Assembly: GCF_030056795.1 (NCBI RefSeq)
Contig: NZ_JASHKQ010000015.1
Coordinates: forward strand, 1 to 64,000
DNA from: Rhodococcus sp. IEGM 1381
GTDB taxonomy: Bacteria > Actinomycetota > Actinomycetes > Mycobacteriales > Mycobacteriaceae
Length of the DNA: 64,000 nt
Direction of reading: 5' to 3'
Part shown: piece by piece, positions 17,059-25,788 of the stretch
How the letters are laid out: each line of letters begins with the position of its first letter
Position numbering within the stretch: the stretch's first letter is position 1
Translations under genes and position numbers: made by a program
The notes under the pieces: generated by a model
The model's input: only the letters and a program-made list of their open reading frames with translations
What the model was told of the DNA's origin: nothing
Database searches by the model: none

Positions 17059-19590
17059 ATGCACGACGACGAGCGAGAAGAGACCCCTGTGACCGAGAGC
17101 AACAACACCGACACGTGGCAGAAGACGGCTTGCATTCTCTGCGAGTGCAACTGCGGTATCGAGGTGAAGGTTCAGGATCGGCAACTCGTCAAGATCAGGG
17201 GCGACAAGGAGCATCCAGGTTCGCAGGGTTACAGCTGCGAGAAGCCGCTGAGACTGGATCACTACCAGAACGGCCCTCACCGCATCGACACCCCGCTTCG
17301 CCGGCGTCCGGACGGGACCTACGAGGAGATCGACTGGACCACCGCGCTCGACGAGATCGCCGAGCGATTGCGTGCAGTTCGCGCAACTCACGGAGGCGAG
17401 CGCATCTTCTTCTACGGCGGCGGCGGCCAGGGGAACCACCTCGGCGGCGCGTACGGCCGCTCCCTGTTCCACGCTGTCGGCGCCAAGTACACCTCGAATG
17501 CGCTGGCGCAGGAGAAGACCAGCGAAGGCTTCGTCGACGGCGAGCTCTACGGCAGTCACACCTCGGGTGACTTCGACAATGCCGAGGTAGCGGTGTTCGT
17601 CGGCAAGAATCCGTGGCAGTCGCACGGCCTGGCCCGGGCACGTCCCACGCTCAAGGAACTCGCTCGCGACCCGGATCGGTCGATCATCGTCATCGACCCA
17701 CGCAGAAGCGAGACCGCGGACCTGGCAGATCACCATCTTCAGGTGAAGCCGGGAACGGACGCCTGGTGCCTCGCCGCACTCGATGCGACGCTGGTGCAGG
17801 AAGATCTGATAGCCCACGAATGGCTCTCCGAGCACACCGTGGGGGTGGAGGACGTCCTGGCACTGCTGCGCGGTGTCGACATCACGGACTACTCACGGCG
17901 ATGTGGTGTGCCCGAGGCGAGCATCCGTGCCGCGGCTCGGCGCATCGGGCGGGCAAAGAGCGTCGCGACCTACGAAGACCTCGGGATCCAGCAGTCACCC
18001 AATGCCACCGTCTGCGCCTACTTGCAGAAGTTGATGTGGGTGCTCACCGGCAGTTTCGCCAAACCCGGCGGAATGAACATGCACTCATGGGTATTCCCGA
18101 TCGCGGGTATCTGGTTTCCCGTTCCCCGTGAGAAGAAGCCGGCACTGGACGCGGCACGACGCACAGTCGGTCGGCAGGCGATGCGCCGCGGAGCCGGCAT
18201 GATGCGGTGGGTCTCGAGTCGGGTGGTCGGTCGTCGTGTTCCCGGCGTTGTGTTCGAGCATGTGGCGCTGCTGTCTTTGTCGTACTTCTTCGCTTCCTCA
18301 TCGGTGGCCGTCGCGACACCCCTCGCCGATACACTCGGCAACCCCGCGCAGACGGGCTTCACACCCGTCACGGGTGCCCGCATCATCTCTGGGTTGATTC
18401 CCGCGAACTCGATAGCGGACGAGATACTGAACGATCATCCGGATCGTTTGCGCGCCATCTGGATCGACTCGTCGAACCCGCTGCACTCACTCGCCGACAG
18501 TGCTCGCTTCCGGCGCGCGATACGCAGTCTGGAGCTCAGTGTCGTGGTGGATGTCGCGCTCACCGAGACCGCGAGGGAGGCCGACTATGTTCTCCCTGCG
18601 TCCAGTCAGTTCGAGAAGTACGAAGCCTCACTGTTCACCCTGCACTTTCCGCACAACACCTTTCAGTTACGAAATCCACTGATGCCGCCGATGCCGGGAA
18701 CTCGATCCGAGCCGGACATCTATGCCGAACTCATCGACCGGCTCGGAAGTGTGGACGACGATGTCCTGGTGGCCTTGCGCGCCGCAGCGGACGTGGGTCG
18801 GTCGGCGTTCACCCTCACGCTGTTCGCGACACTGGAACAGAAGCCGCAGCTGGCAGGACTTCTGCCGTACATCCTCTACCGAACCCTCGGCCCCACACTC
18901 GGGGAGGGCAAGGAGTCCACTGCGCTGATCTGGGGTCTGGCGCACCTCGCGTGCATTGCCAATCCTGATGCCGCACGGCGAGCGGGGTTCACACGGAGCG
19001 GAGCCGCTCAGGGAGATCAACTCTTCGACGCCATCATTGCCAATCCCCAGGGTGTGACGTTCACCGACGACCGATACGAGGATGCGTGGCGCTATATCCG
19101 TCATGCAGACGGCAAGATCCACGCGTCGATTCCCGAGCTGCTCGACGAGATCAGGCTGCTCGACTCAGAAGATCCCTGCTATACCAGCGCTGACTACCCC
19201 TTCATCCTGTCCGCCGGCGAACGGCGGGCCTTCACCGCCAACGTCATCATTCGCGATCCCGGGTGGCGACGACGCGACAAACAGGGTTCGCTGCGTATGT
19301 GTCCCTCGGACGCAACGTCGTTGAACGTGACCACGGGCGATACCGTGCGCCTGGTCACAGAGACGGGTAGCGCATCAACGGTGGTGGAGGTGACAGATGT
19401 GATGCAGCCAGGTCACGTCTCCCTGCCGAACGGGATGGGAGTCTCCTACCCCACGAACGATGGGGTCGACACTGTGGTCGGCGTGCCCCTCAACACGCTG
19501 ACGTCGGTCACCCGCCGCGACAAGTTCTTCGGCAATCCATGGCACAAGAATGTGCCGGTTCGTATCGAGCGGATCGACGCGGGAGACTGA
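17059..19590 (+). CDS. Molybdopterin-dependent oxidoreductase with [4Fe-4S] cluster
   Basis: An 843-residue member of the DMSO-reductase/formate-dehydrogenase-like family. The N-terminal cluster motif is ACILCECNCGIEV followed by GYSCEKP (C-x2-C-x3-C...C). It is followed by molybdopterin-binding segments such as FFYGGGGQGNHLGG, NPWQSHGLARARPTL, VIDPRRSETADLAD and WIDSSNPLHSLAD. The C-terminal molydop-binding domain includes NVTTGDTVRLVTETGS. Actinobacteria have several uncharacterised members acting on aldehydes or acids. No Tat signal or partner subunit is seen, so it is probably cytoplasmic. Start ATG 17059 is used; GTG 17089, preceded by GAGAAGAG, is equally likely. Confidence 0.8.
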   Translation: MHDDEREETPVTESNNTDTWQKTACILCECNCGIEVKVQDRQLVKIRGDKEHPGSQGYSCEKPLRLDHYQNGPHRIDTPLRRRPDGTYEEIDWTTALDEIAERLRAVRATHGGERIFFYGGGGQGNHLGGAYGRSLFHAVGAKYTSNALAQEKTSEGFVDGELYGSHTSGDFDNAEVAVFVGKNPWQSHGLARARPTLKELARDPDRSIIVIDPRRSETADLADHHLQVKPGTDAWCLAALDATLVQEDLIAHEWLSEHTVGVEDVLALLRGVDITDYSRRCGVPEASIRAAARRIGRAKSVATYEDLGIQQSPNATVCAYLQKLMWVLTGSFAKPGGMNMHSWVFPIAGIWFPVPREKKPALDAARRTVGRQAMRRGAGMMRWVSSRVVGRRVPGVVFEHVALLSLSYFFASSSVAVATPLADTLGNPAQTGFTPVTGARIISGLIPANSIADEILNDHPDRLRAIWIDSSNPLHSLADSARFRRAIRSLELSVVVDVALTETAREADYVLPASSQFEKYEASLFTLHFPHNTFQLRNPLMPPMPGTRSEPDIYAELIDRLGSVDDDVLVALRAAADVGRSAFTLTLFATLEQKPQLAGLLPYILYRTLGPTLGEGKESTALIWGLAHLACIANPDAARRAGFTRSGAAQGDQLFDAIIANPQGVTFTDDRYEDAWRYIRHADGKIHASIPELLDEIRLLDSEDPCYTSADYPFILSAGERRAFTANVIIRDPGWRRRDKQGSLRMCPSDATSLNVTTGDTVRLVTETGSASTVVEVTDVMQPGHVSLPNGMGVSYPTNDGVDTVVGVPLNTLTSVTRRDKFFGNPWHKNVPVRIERIDAGD

Positions 19591-19657
19591 CGCGAACGCA
19601 GATCGGACAGCGCTGTAGGTTCGGTGAACTCCATCGACATCGCAGGGACGGCCGACT

Positions 19658-20215
19658 GTGGACACCCGAAACGCCACCCGTGTCCGTGCCGAACACCTGG
19701 GGCCGGAACGCCGTCGTCCTGCGGTTCTCGACTCTGCGCTCGCCATAGCCGTGGAACGCGGCGTGGGAGCGGTGACGATGGTTGCCGTGGCGGCACGAGC
19801 ATGCGTCACCAGGCCGGTGACTTATTCGTGATTTCCTGACAGGGTGGCGTCGATCGAGGCTCTCGTGCATCGAGAGGAGGCGTACATCATCGGGGGAGTG
19901 ATCGACGCGCTGCCCGAGCGCTCGATTCGGCCTGACCGCGCGGTGTTCGTCGACGGCTTTCGTCGACTTCTCGCGATCGTGTTGGCACGGCCGGATTCGT
20001 GGCGGCTGGAGTTCGACGCGCATCCGAATCCGGCGGTTGCGGCCATGTTCGGCCGAGGCCGTCAGGTGGCAATCGAGCGGTGCACCAAGCTCCTGCGGCC
20101 GACGCTGCACGCGCGGAATACCGCGGACGCCGACCGCAAGCTCCCGGTTCTGGCAGACCTGTGGGTGTCGTCGAGCGAGAGCGCTGTCCGGATGCTCTTG
20201 TCGCCGGCCGCAGCG
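19658..20215 (+). pseudogene. TetR-family regulator broken by an in-frame TGA and truncated at its 3' end
   Basis: From GTG 19658 the frame encodes a TetR HTH (VLDSALAIAVERGVGAVTMV, then VAARACVTRPVTYS), then hits TGA at 19829-19831. The same frame continues without a gap as FPDRVASIEALVHREEAYI and FVDGFRRLLAIVLARP, where a codon such as TGC or TGG is expected for the aromatic/Cys position of the HTH. The C-terminal part is recognisable to about 20215 and then merges with the end of the convergent LLM gene, so both 3' ends look cut by a deletion. A palindrome at 21258 could have been its operator. Confidence 0.7.
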
Positions 20216-21156
20216 AACGCCTCCACTCGTCTCGCCACGGTGCCCGCGTCACCGATCCACGACGTCGAATACGCGAATTCGTCGGGTACTGCGGCGATCG
20301 CCTGCTCCTGTCGACCGCTGAGAAAGAGTTCCTGGATCCGCTCCGCGTCGTCGCCGTACCCGTAAGCCGTCGCCACGTCGTGGTAGAAATTTTGCTTCCG
20401 GGAACCCATACCGCCGATGTAGAAGGCGAGGTGGGCCTTGACCTGAGGTAGGTACGCGTCCGCATCCGGACCGATGGCCAGGGGCGGGGAGACCGTGATC
20501 TTCAGATCCCACAGGGACGCATCGCGTTTCGCTGACCCTGCCGCCAGAGATTTGCCCCAGACCGTTTGGTAACGGGACGGATCGAACATCGTCGGCATCC
20601 ACCCGTCGGCGACTTCCGCTGTCATCTCGACGTTGCGACGCCCCAACGCGGCGACCACGACGGGGATCGAGGCTCGGTCCGGTGTGTGGACCAATTTCAA
20701 GGCCTTGCCGACACCGGTGCCTTGCTCCGCCGACAGCGGAATGTGGTAATGCCGACCGTCGTGGACGAGTCGCTCCCGCCGCCACACTTTCCGGCAGATG
20801 TCGATGAGTTCGCGGGTTCGTGCCACTGGTGCATCGAAGGGGACGCCGTGGAAGCCCTCGATGACCTGAGGGCCCGAGGCACCCACCCCGAGAACGAATC
20901 TGCCGCGAGACAGATTGTCCAGACCGGCCGCCGTCATGGCTGTCAAAGTTGGTGTTCGAGTGTAGATCTGGAGTATTCCCGTGGCCAACCTGAGAGTCGA
21001 AGTCCGAGCTGCCAGGAATCCGAGCGCGCTGACCGCGTCGTAACTGTAGCCCTCTGCCAGATGAACGATGTCGAGCCCGACCCCTTCCATCGCCACGACT
21101 TCGTCCACACGATCGCGTACGTCGGTACCGAAGTTGATCATGATGCCCAATTGCAT
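20062..21156 (-). CDS. LLM-class (F420-type) flavin-dependent oxidoreductase, odd C-terminus
   Basis: A 364-residue luciferase-like protein: MQLGIMINFGTDVRDRVD, SRGRFVLGVGASGPQVIEGFHG and VPVVVAALGRRNVEMTAEVADGW are typical of actinobacterial F420-dependent members. The homologous part ends around SWIGDAGTVARRVEAF; the last 50-60 residues (arginine- and serine-rich) run over the truncated convergent TetR gene and look like read-through after a deletion. Activity is therefore uncertain. The cofactor assignment rests on family resemblance. A perfect 16-bp palindrome lies about 100 bp upstream of its start. Confidence 0.7.
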   Translation of the reverse strand: MQLGIMINFGTDVRDRVDEVVAMEGVGLDIVHLAEGYSYDAVSALGFLAARTSTLRLATGILQIYTRTPTLTAMTAAGLDNLSRGRFVLGVGASGPQVIEGFHGVPFDAPVARTRELIDICRKVWRRERLVHDGRHYHIPLSAEQGTGVGKALKLVHTPDRASIPVVVAALGRRNVEMTAEVADGWMPTMFDPSRYQTVWGKSLAAGSAKRDASLWDLKITVSPPLAIGPDADAYLPQVKAHLAFYIGGMGSRKQNFYHDVATAYGYGDDAERIQELFLSGRQEQAIAAVPDEFAYSTSWIGDAGTVARRVEAFAAAGDKSIRTALSLDDTHRSARTGSLRSASAVFRACSVGRRSLVHRSIAT

Positions 21157-21257
21157 GGTGTCTTTCCCTCGAGCGCTCGAATGGGTGCCCGCGCGAGCGG
21201 GCTTCCTGAATCGCCGGCCTCAGGGTCGGCAAGAAAGAAACACCGGTGAAGGAAAAA

Positions 21258-21273
21258 ACTACAGCGCTGTAGT
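21258..21273. promoter_or_regulatory. Perfect 16-bp palindrome ACTACAGCGCTGTAGT
   Basis: The site lies between the LLM gene (minus, start 21156) and the GntR gene (plus, start 21383). Its form suits a TetR-type repressor, possibly the now broken TetR at 19658. Confidence 0.6.
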
Positions 21274-21353
21274 AACTGACAGTCAACGTTGCGGGAGTGT
21301 CGGAGTCCGTCGTCACGCTGGGTTGCTCGTACCCAAGGACGAAGTGCTATAGT

Positions 21354-21372
21354 CCAGATGTCCTACATTTGG
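21354..21372. promoter_or_regulatory. FadR-type operator over the gntR promoter
   Basis: CCAGATGT-CCT-ACATTTGG is a 19-bp palindrome with one mismatch; its core TGTCCTACA fits the TNGTNNNACNA pattern of FadR-type GntR proteins. It follows a TATAGT -10-like hexamer (21348-21353) and overlaps the ribosome binding site, indicating autoregulation of the gene at 21383. Confidence 0.6.
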
Positions 21373-21382
21373 AGGTATAGGG

Positions 21383-22087
21383 ATGTCTGAGTTGAGTCCG
21401 TTGGAACGTCGATCAACGCTGTCCGAGCGAGCAGCCGATCGGATGCGCGCTCTCATTGCATCGGGTCAGTGGCCCGTGGGTGGCCGGATCCCGTCGGAGC
21501 ACGAATTGGTCGATCACTTCGACGTAAGCAGAAATACCGTGCGAGAGGCGGTCCGCGCGCTGGTGCACACCGGACTGCTGGAGGCGCGAGTCGGCGACGG
21601 CACGTATGTCATGTCGTCCAGTGAGCTCCGGGGTGCGCTGATGAGGCGTTCGGCAACATCGCCTGCGGAAGACGTCCTGGCATTGAGGTTCTTGTTGGAG
21701 GAGTACGCGGCCGGCGAGGCGGCTCGATACGCGATGCCCGAGGACGTGCGGAGGTTGGAGGAGCTGCTCGACGCCGTGTCGCGATCACGGGCGATATCTG
21801 TCGAGGAGTATGCGGAACGAGACCTCGAATTTCACCGAGAAGTGATCGCCCTCGGTCGCAACTCGTTGTTGGTGGAGATCTACGACCACCTCGAGGCCGC
21901 TCTCATGGACGTGGTGACACCTTTGATGATCATCGAGTCGTCGGACGCCGAACACGAGCGCCTCCACCGAGAATTGGTCGGGGCGATCGCGGCGCGGGAC
22001 GAGGTGCAGGCGAGACACGCCTCGTCTCTCCTGGTGGCGCTGACACGTCGCCTGCACAAGAACCACACCAGCAAGGAGGAACACTGA
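21383..22087 (+). CDS. GntR-family regulator, FadR/FCD subfamily
   Basis: A 234-residue regulator. The winged HTH includes GQWPVGGRIPSEHELVDHFD and VSRNTVREAVRALVHTGLLE, and the C-terminal all-helical FCD domain has LRFLLEEYAAGEAARYA, RDLEFHREVIALGRN and DAEHERLHRELVGAI, with Asp/His residues that usually bind metal and a carboxylate effector. The start has GGAGG upstream. Its stop overlaps the ATG of the next MFS gene (TGATGA), so it probably controls that transporter. It recognises a different site from the island operator, judging by the palindrome in its own promoter. Confidence 0.88.
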   Translation: MSELSPLERRSTLSERAADRMRALIASGQWPVGGRIPSEHELVDHFDVSRNTVREAVRALVHTGLLEARVGDGTYVMSSSELRGALMRRSATSPAEDVLALRFLLEEYAAGEAARYAMPEDVRRLEELLDAVSRSRAISVEEYAERDLEFHREVIALGRNSLLVEIYDHLEAALMDVVTPLMIIESSDAEHERLHRELVGAIAARDEVQARHASSLLVALTRRLHKNHTSKEEH

Positions 22088-23346
22088 TGACCCGTGTATC
22101 GAGTGGGCAGACCGAGACGAGGAAACCCCTCGCGAACTCGACTGTGGTGCCCCTTGTATTTCTGATCGGTGCCGCACTCGTCGCCGCAAATCTTCGAGCG
22201 TCGCTGACGGGCGTGGGCTCGGTGCTGCCGTTCATTCAGGCCGACACGGGTCTGAGCACTACGGCGGCAGGGATACTGGGCACGCTTCCTCTGCTGGCTT
22301 TCGCTGCTACGTCTCCGCTCGTACGCGGTGCATCACGCAAGGTCGGGTCCTACCGCTTGCTCGTCGGGGCGTTGATGGCATTGTCTGTCGGAATCGTCCT
22401 GCGTTCGCTGCCGGGCGTTGCATGGCTGTTCGCCGGAACTGTCGTGCTGGCCATCGGAATCGCGATCGGCAACGTCCTGTTGCCCGCCGTGATACGGCGA
22501 TCGGTACCGGCTGATCGAATCGGCCGAGTGACCGGCTTCTACGTCACCGTGATGGGCATCGTCGCAGCCCTGGCGTCGGGTATTGCAGTGCCGTTCAGCA
22601 ACCTGTTGCCCGGCGGCTGGCGGTCGTCGCTGAGCGTGTGGTGTGTCCTCGGCGTCATCGCCCTGGTCTACGTGATGTTCACGCGCTTCGGAGCGGAGTC
22701 TGTAGGAAAGATCGACACACCGTCGGTGGGGCGGGTGTCCGTGTGGTCGTCGAAGTTGGCGTGGCAGGTCAGCATTTTCATGGGACTGCAGTCGGTGGCT
22801 TTCTATGCATTGATTCAGTGGCTACCGAGCATCGTCGCCGAGGTCGGCGTGTCGTCGCAGAGTGCTGGATGGCAACTGACGGTGTTTCAGGTGACGGGGC
22901 TTGTCACCAGCACGGCCGTACCGCTGCTCACTCGCGGGAGGCTCGATCTGTCGGCTGTCGCAACGGTGTCCTCACTGGTGTGCGCCGCAGGCTTGGCGGT
23001 GATGGTCATCTTCCCATCGATGTCGTGGTTGAGCGTGGTCTTGATCGGACTGGGCGGTGGATCATGCCTGGTCCTGGCTCTGTCCTTCCAGGGCCTGCGC
23101 GCACCCGACTCGGATTCGGCAGCGTCTTTGGCAGGTATGGCCCAAACTGTGGGGTACCTCCTTGCCGCCTGCGGTCCCGTCGCGCTGGGTGCGTTGCGAG
23201 ACGCCACCGGGTCGTGGCACACGCCCCTCATCGTGATGACAGTGTTGGCAGTCTTGCAGGCGGTCTTCGGAGCCGGAGCCGGTCGTGATCGACAGGTTGT
23301 TCCCGCTTCCGACAATTCTCGGACGGATGTCGTGGTGCCTGGATGA
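22087..23346 (+). CDS. MFS transporter, CynX/NimT family
   Basis: A 419-residue, 12-helix transporter. The first helix continues into ALVAANLRASLTGVGSVLPF, matching the ANLRxxxTxVGxxLP signature of CynX/NimT transporters (cyanate, 2-nitroimidazole). It is co-transcribed with the upstream GntR gene (4-bp overlap). The substrate is not known. No island operator is nearby. Confidence 0.8.
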   Translation: MTRVSSGQTETRKPLANSTVVPLVFLIGAALVAANLRASLTGVGSVLPFIQADTGLSTTAAGILGTLPLLAFAATSPLVRGASRKVGSYRLLVGALMALSVGIVLRSLPGVAWLFAGTVVLAIGIAIGNVLLPAVIRRSVPADRIGRVTGFYVTVMGIVAALASGIAVPFSNLLPGGWRSSLSVWCVLGVIALVYVMFTRFGAESVGKIDTPSVGRVSVWSSKLAWQVSIFMGLQSVAFYALIQWLPSIVAEVGVSSQSAGWQLTVFQVTGLVTSTAVPLLTRGRLDLSAVATVSSLVCAAGLAVMVIFPSMSWLSVVLIGLGGGSCLVLALSFQGLRAPDSDSAASLAGMAQTVGYLLAACGPVALGALRDATGSWHTPLIVMTVLAVLQAVFGAGAGRDRQVVPASDNSRTDVVVPG

Positions 23347-23410
23347 GGAGAAGAAGTTCGGACCGGGTCGGCCGGTTCGCTGTGATCGAGTGCTTCCGGG
23401 GCATCGACGC

Positions 23411-24691
23411 ATGAGTGTGGGCGAGACGTCCGACGCCGTTCGACTCGACCTGGACGTCGTCGACGCAATCCTGGGTGTGTGTGAGACGCCCGCGGATGCG
23501 CTCGTGCCCACACTCTCGACGAGTCTCGGATCGATCGTCCCGCATTCGGCATTGTTCGTGGTCGGTTTCGACGGTCACGAGCCGGCGCCCGAACCACCCC
23601 CTGCCTATGCGTATCGGCGTCGGCTCACTCTTACCGAGTCGACGTCGATACGGGAGAGGGCGACCGCGGGCGGAAGCGTGCGGTTCACGGCGTCGGTGGG
23701 GGGTGCGCCTCAGCCCGTACTGGTGGTGGCGGACGAAGGTGGAGCACTGCTGATCATGACCGATCCGGGAAGTGACGAGTTGGAGGCGGTCCTCCCACGG
23801 TTGTGGCATGTGGTGGTCCAGCGAGTGATCCGGCACGCTGAGGAAGCTTCGCCGGATTTCCTCCGGCGGTCTCGGTCTGCTGCCGGCATGCGTGCCACAG
23901 CAGTGTGCGAGCTGGCCGATCAGTACATGACCACGTTGCAGTCGCTGTTGGGTGTTCTGCGGTCGGTCGATACCAGTGATCGTGCCGCCCGTCGGGCTGC
24001 GATCGCTCTCGCGACCGAGGCGGCGAGTCAGGTGCGGACGGTATCCGAGCGAATCCTCACGTCTGCGGAAGAACCGGTGGCAACGGCGTTCGAGCGTCTG
24101 AGAACAGACCTCCACCCCGTGCTCGATCAGCATGACGTCGACGTTCAATTCGTTGTTCCCCCACTCGACGGTCGCGCACTTCCGAGCGAGATAGCCCACG
24201 GTGCGAGGGCTGTGGTGAGGTGCGCGCTCACCGTGCTGGTCGATCGATCCGCTGTTCGCAAAGTAAGAGTGCAGTGGGACTGTGACGGACGTAATCTGCT
24301 GATAGACATCAGGGACGATGGCAACGGGGACCTGTCGTCCGGCAGCGTCGAACTTCGCTCCCTACAACTGAGGGTCGCGGCGATGCGCGGGCAACTCGAC
24401 GTGTCCGCGGTCAGTGGGTGGGGGTCCACCATCTCGGTCGTGTTGCCGCTGGATCCCCCCGGGGTCGACGACCACATCGGAGACGTCGCCGGTCTCAGTG
24501 ACCGAGAACGCGAGGTGCTCGACCGGATCGTCGCAGGTGGACGGAGTAGGTCCGTTGCCGCGGAGCTGGGAATCAGTGAGAACACCGTCAAGTTTCACCT
24601 CTCCAGAATTTATCGAAAAATGGGAATTCATTCTCGCTCCGAGCTTGCTGCCTTGATGCGAGGTCGAGCTGATGTTTCATGCCCGCCCTGA
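23411..24691 (+). CDS. LuxR-type regulator fused to a degenerate histidine-kinase core
   Basis: A 426-residue single polypeptide. Residues about 20-150 look like a GAF-type sensor. Residues 160-215 align with the HisKA_3 dimerisation helix, but the phospho-accepting ELHD is ELAD (167-170). Residues 260-346 form a HATPase-like domain with the G1 box DDGNG (302-306) and a G2-like GWGST. Residues 360-420 are a LuxR HTH (GLSDREREVLDRIVAGG, ISENTVKFHLSRIYRKMG). It is thus a transcription factor with a pseudo-kinase. Its start lies 64 bp after the MFS gene and 440 bp before a catabolic SDR, so it may control nearby genes. Start codon is moderately uncertain. Confidence 0.8.
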   Translation: MSVGETSDAVRLDLDVVDAILGVCETPADALVPTLSTSLGSIVPHSALFVVGFDGHEPAPEPPPAYAYRRRLTLTESTSIRERATAGGSVRFTASVGGAPQPVLVVADEGGALLIMTDPGSDELEAVLPRLWHVVVQRVIRHAEEASPDFLRRSRSAAGMRATAVCELADQYMTTLQSLLGVLRSVDTSDRAARRAAIALATEAASQVRTVSERILTSAEEPVATAFERLRTDLHPVLDQHDVDVQFVVPPLDGRALPSEIAHGARAVVRCALTVLVDRSAVRKVRVQWDCDGRNLLIDIRDDGNGDLSSGSVELRSLQLRVAAMRGQLDVSAVSGWGSTISVVLPLDPPGVDDHIGDVAGLSDREREVLDRIVAGGRSRSVAAELGISENTVKFHLSRIYRKMGIHSRSELAALMRGRADVSCPP

Positions 24692-24706
24692 CGCAAGGAT
24701 TGGAAG

Positions 24707-24721
24707 TGGATACTGTGTACA
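24707..24721. promoter_or_regulatory. Island operator copy 4: TGGATACTGTGTACA
   Basis: A match to the repeated motif with one change in the left arm, 128 bp before the SDR start at 24849 and immediately before a possible 42-codon leader ORF. Confidence 0.6.
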
Positions 24722-24723
24722 CC

Positions 24724-24852
24724 ATGAAGAGCTCAATGTCCCACGCGGCAGCTGACGGTAAACCTCGGGTGGGGGACCGAGCCGGAGCGAACGACGGTCG
24801 CCGTACTCTTCGCAGGTCACGGTGCATCACCGAGCGGGGTCGGATCCGATGA
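24724..24852 (+). CDS. Possible 42-residue leader ORF
   Basis: ATG 24724 opens directly after the operator and continues to TGA 24850-24852, overlapping the ATG of the SDR gene (24849) in the ATGA arrangement typical of translational coupling in this window. The peptide is polar and arginine-rich (ends RCITERGRIR) with no recognisable domain and no clear ribosome binding site. It may be a leaderless upstream ORF that couples translation to the SDR, or chance. Confidence 0.3.
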   Translation: MKSSMSHAAADGKPRVGDRAGANDGRRTLRRSRCITERGRIR

Positions 24853-25547
24853 CCACGATTGCGGTAGTTACCGGTGGCGCGGGAGACATCGGCCGGGGGG
24901 TCGTCGACGCGCTGGTGAAACAGGGATCCAAGGTCGCGGTTCTCGACCTGGAAATCAACGCGCGGGCAACCGTGTCGCTCCCGTGTGACGTGACCGACGA
25001 AGCTGCAGTGACCGCTGCAGTCTCCCGCATCCAGGATGAGCTCGGCGAGCCGACTCGGTTGGTGTGCAGCGCGGGTCTGGTCAGACGGAGCTCGGTCGTC
25101 GACATGAGCCTGGCAGAGTGGAGCTCAGTCATGGATGTATCTCTGACGAGCGCCTTTCTGGCCACGCGTGCGTTACTGCCCGGGATGCGGAGCCGGGGCG
25201 ACGGAGCAATCGTCATGTTGTCGAGCGGTTTGGCGCGAAAAGGCTATTCCTTCGGCGCACATTATGCGGCGGCGAAGTCGGCGATCGAGGCCTTGGCCAG
25301 GTCGGTGGCCCTCGAGCACGCCGCGAACGGAATCCGGTGCAATGCCGTGGCCCCGGGTCCGATTCGTACGGCAATGACGGACGCGAACGTGAATTTCGAC
25401 GAACGATCGGCGATTTCCGCTATTCCCATGGGTCGCCTCGGGGATGTCGGCGAGGTGGTCGACCCGATCATGTTTCTCCTCGGGGCCGAATCGCGGTACA
25501 TCACCGGTCAGGTACTCCAGGTCAACGGCGGCATGTTCATGGGTTGA
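24849..25547 (+). CDS. SDR-family oxidoreductase
   Basis: A 232-residue classical short-chain dehydrogenase: VVTGGAGDIGRGVVDALV, DVTDEAAVTAAV, CSAGL (in place of NAG), MLSSG, YAAAK, and the ending GQVLQVNGGMFMG. An acidic residue after strand 2 (AVLDLE) favours NAD+. It has an island operator upstream and is followed by the aldehyde dehydrogenase with its own operator, so it probably oxidises an alcohol or hydroxy intermediate in the aromatic route. The CSAG replacement of NNAG is unusual. Confidence 0.8.
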   Translation: MTTIAVVTGGAGDIGRGVVDALVKQGSKVAVLDLEINARATVSLPCDVTDEAAVTAAVSRIQDELGEPTRLVCSAGLVRRSSVVDMSLAEWSSVMDVSLTSAFLATRALLPGMRSRGDGAIVMLSSGLARKGYSFGAHYAAAKSAIEALARSVALEHAANGIRCNAVAPGPIRTAMTDANVNFDERSAISAIPMGRLGDVGEVVDPIMFLLGAESRYITGQVLQVNGGMFMG

Positions 25548-25593
25548 CAGCCCGGTCGATCCGAGTTAAACGTTGACGTACTGGTGGCGGTGG

Positions 25594-25608
25594 TGTCTAC
25601 TGAATACA
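25594..25608. promoter_or_regulatory. Island operator copy 5: TGTCTACTGAATACA
   Basis: A 15-bp motif match in the 241-bp gap between the SDR and aldehyde dehydrogenase genes, showing that the dehydrogenase has its own promoter. Confidence 0.55.
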
Positions 25609-25788
25609 CATTGCGGTGATGGCCACGACTCCAGCGATCGGAGCGCCACCTCGCGACCGCCGAGACTTCGAGTGACGCGGACGTGATCAGTACCGAGAAT
25701 GTGGTGCCGATGGCGACGTCGGCCTGCGGCCGCCCTTCTGATGTGCAACATTCCCAATCGTTCAAAGCCGAGAGGACAACTCCCCAGC

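Noticed and set aside
19829..19831. TGA in the TetR frame read as selenocysteine
   Set aside because: No SECIS-like hairpin was seen and TetR proteins do not use selenocysteine; a nonsense mutation is simpler.
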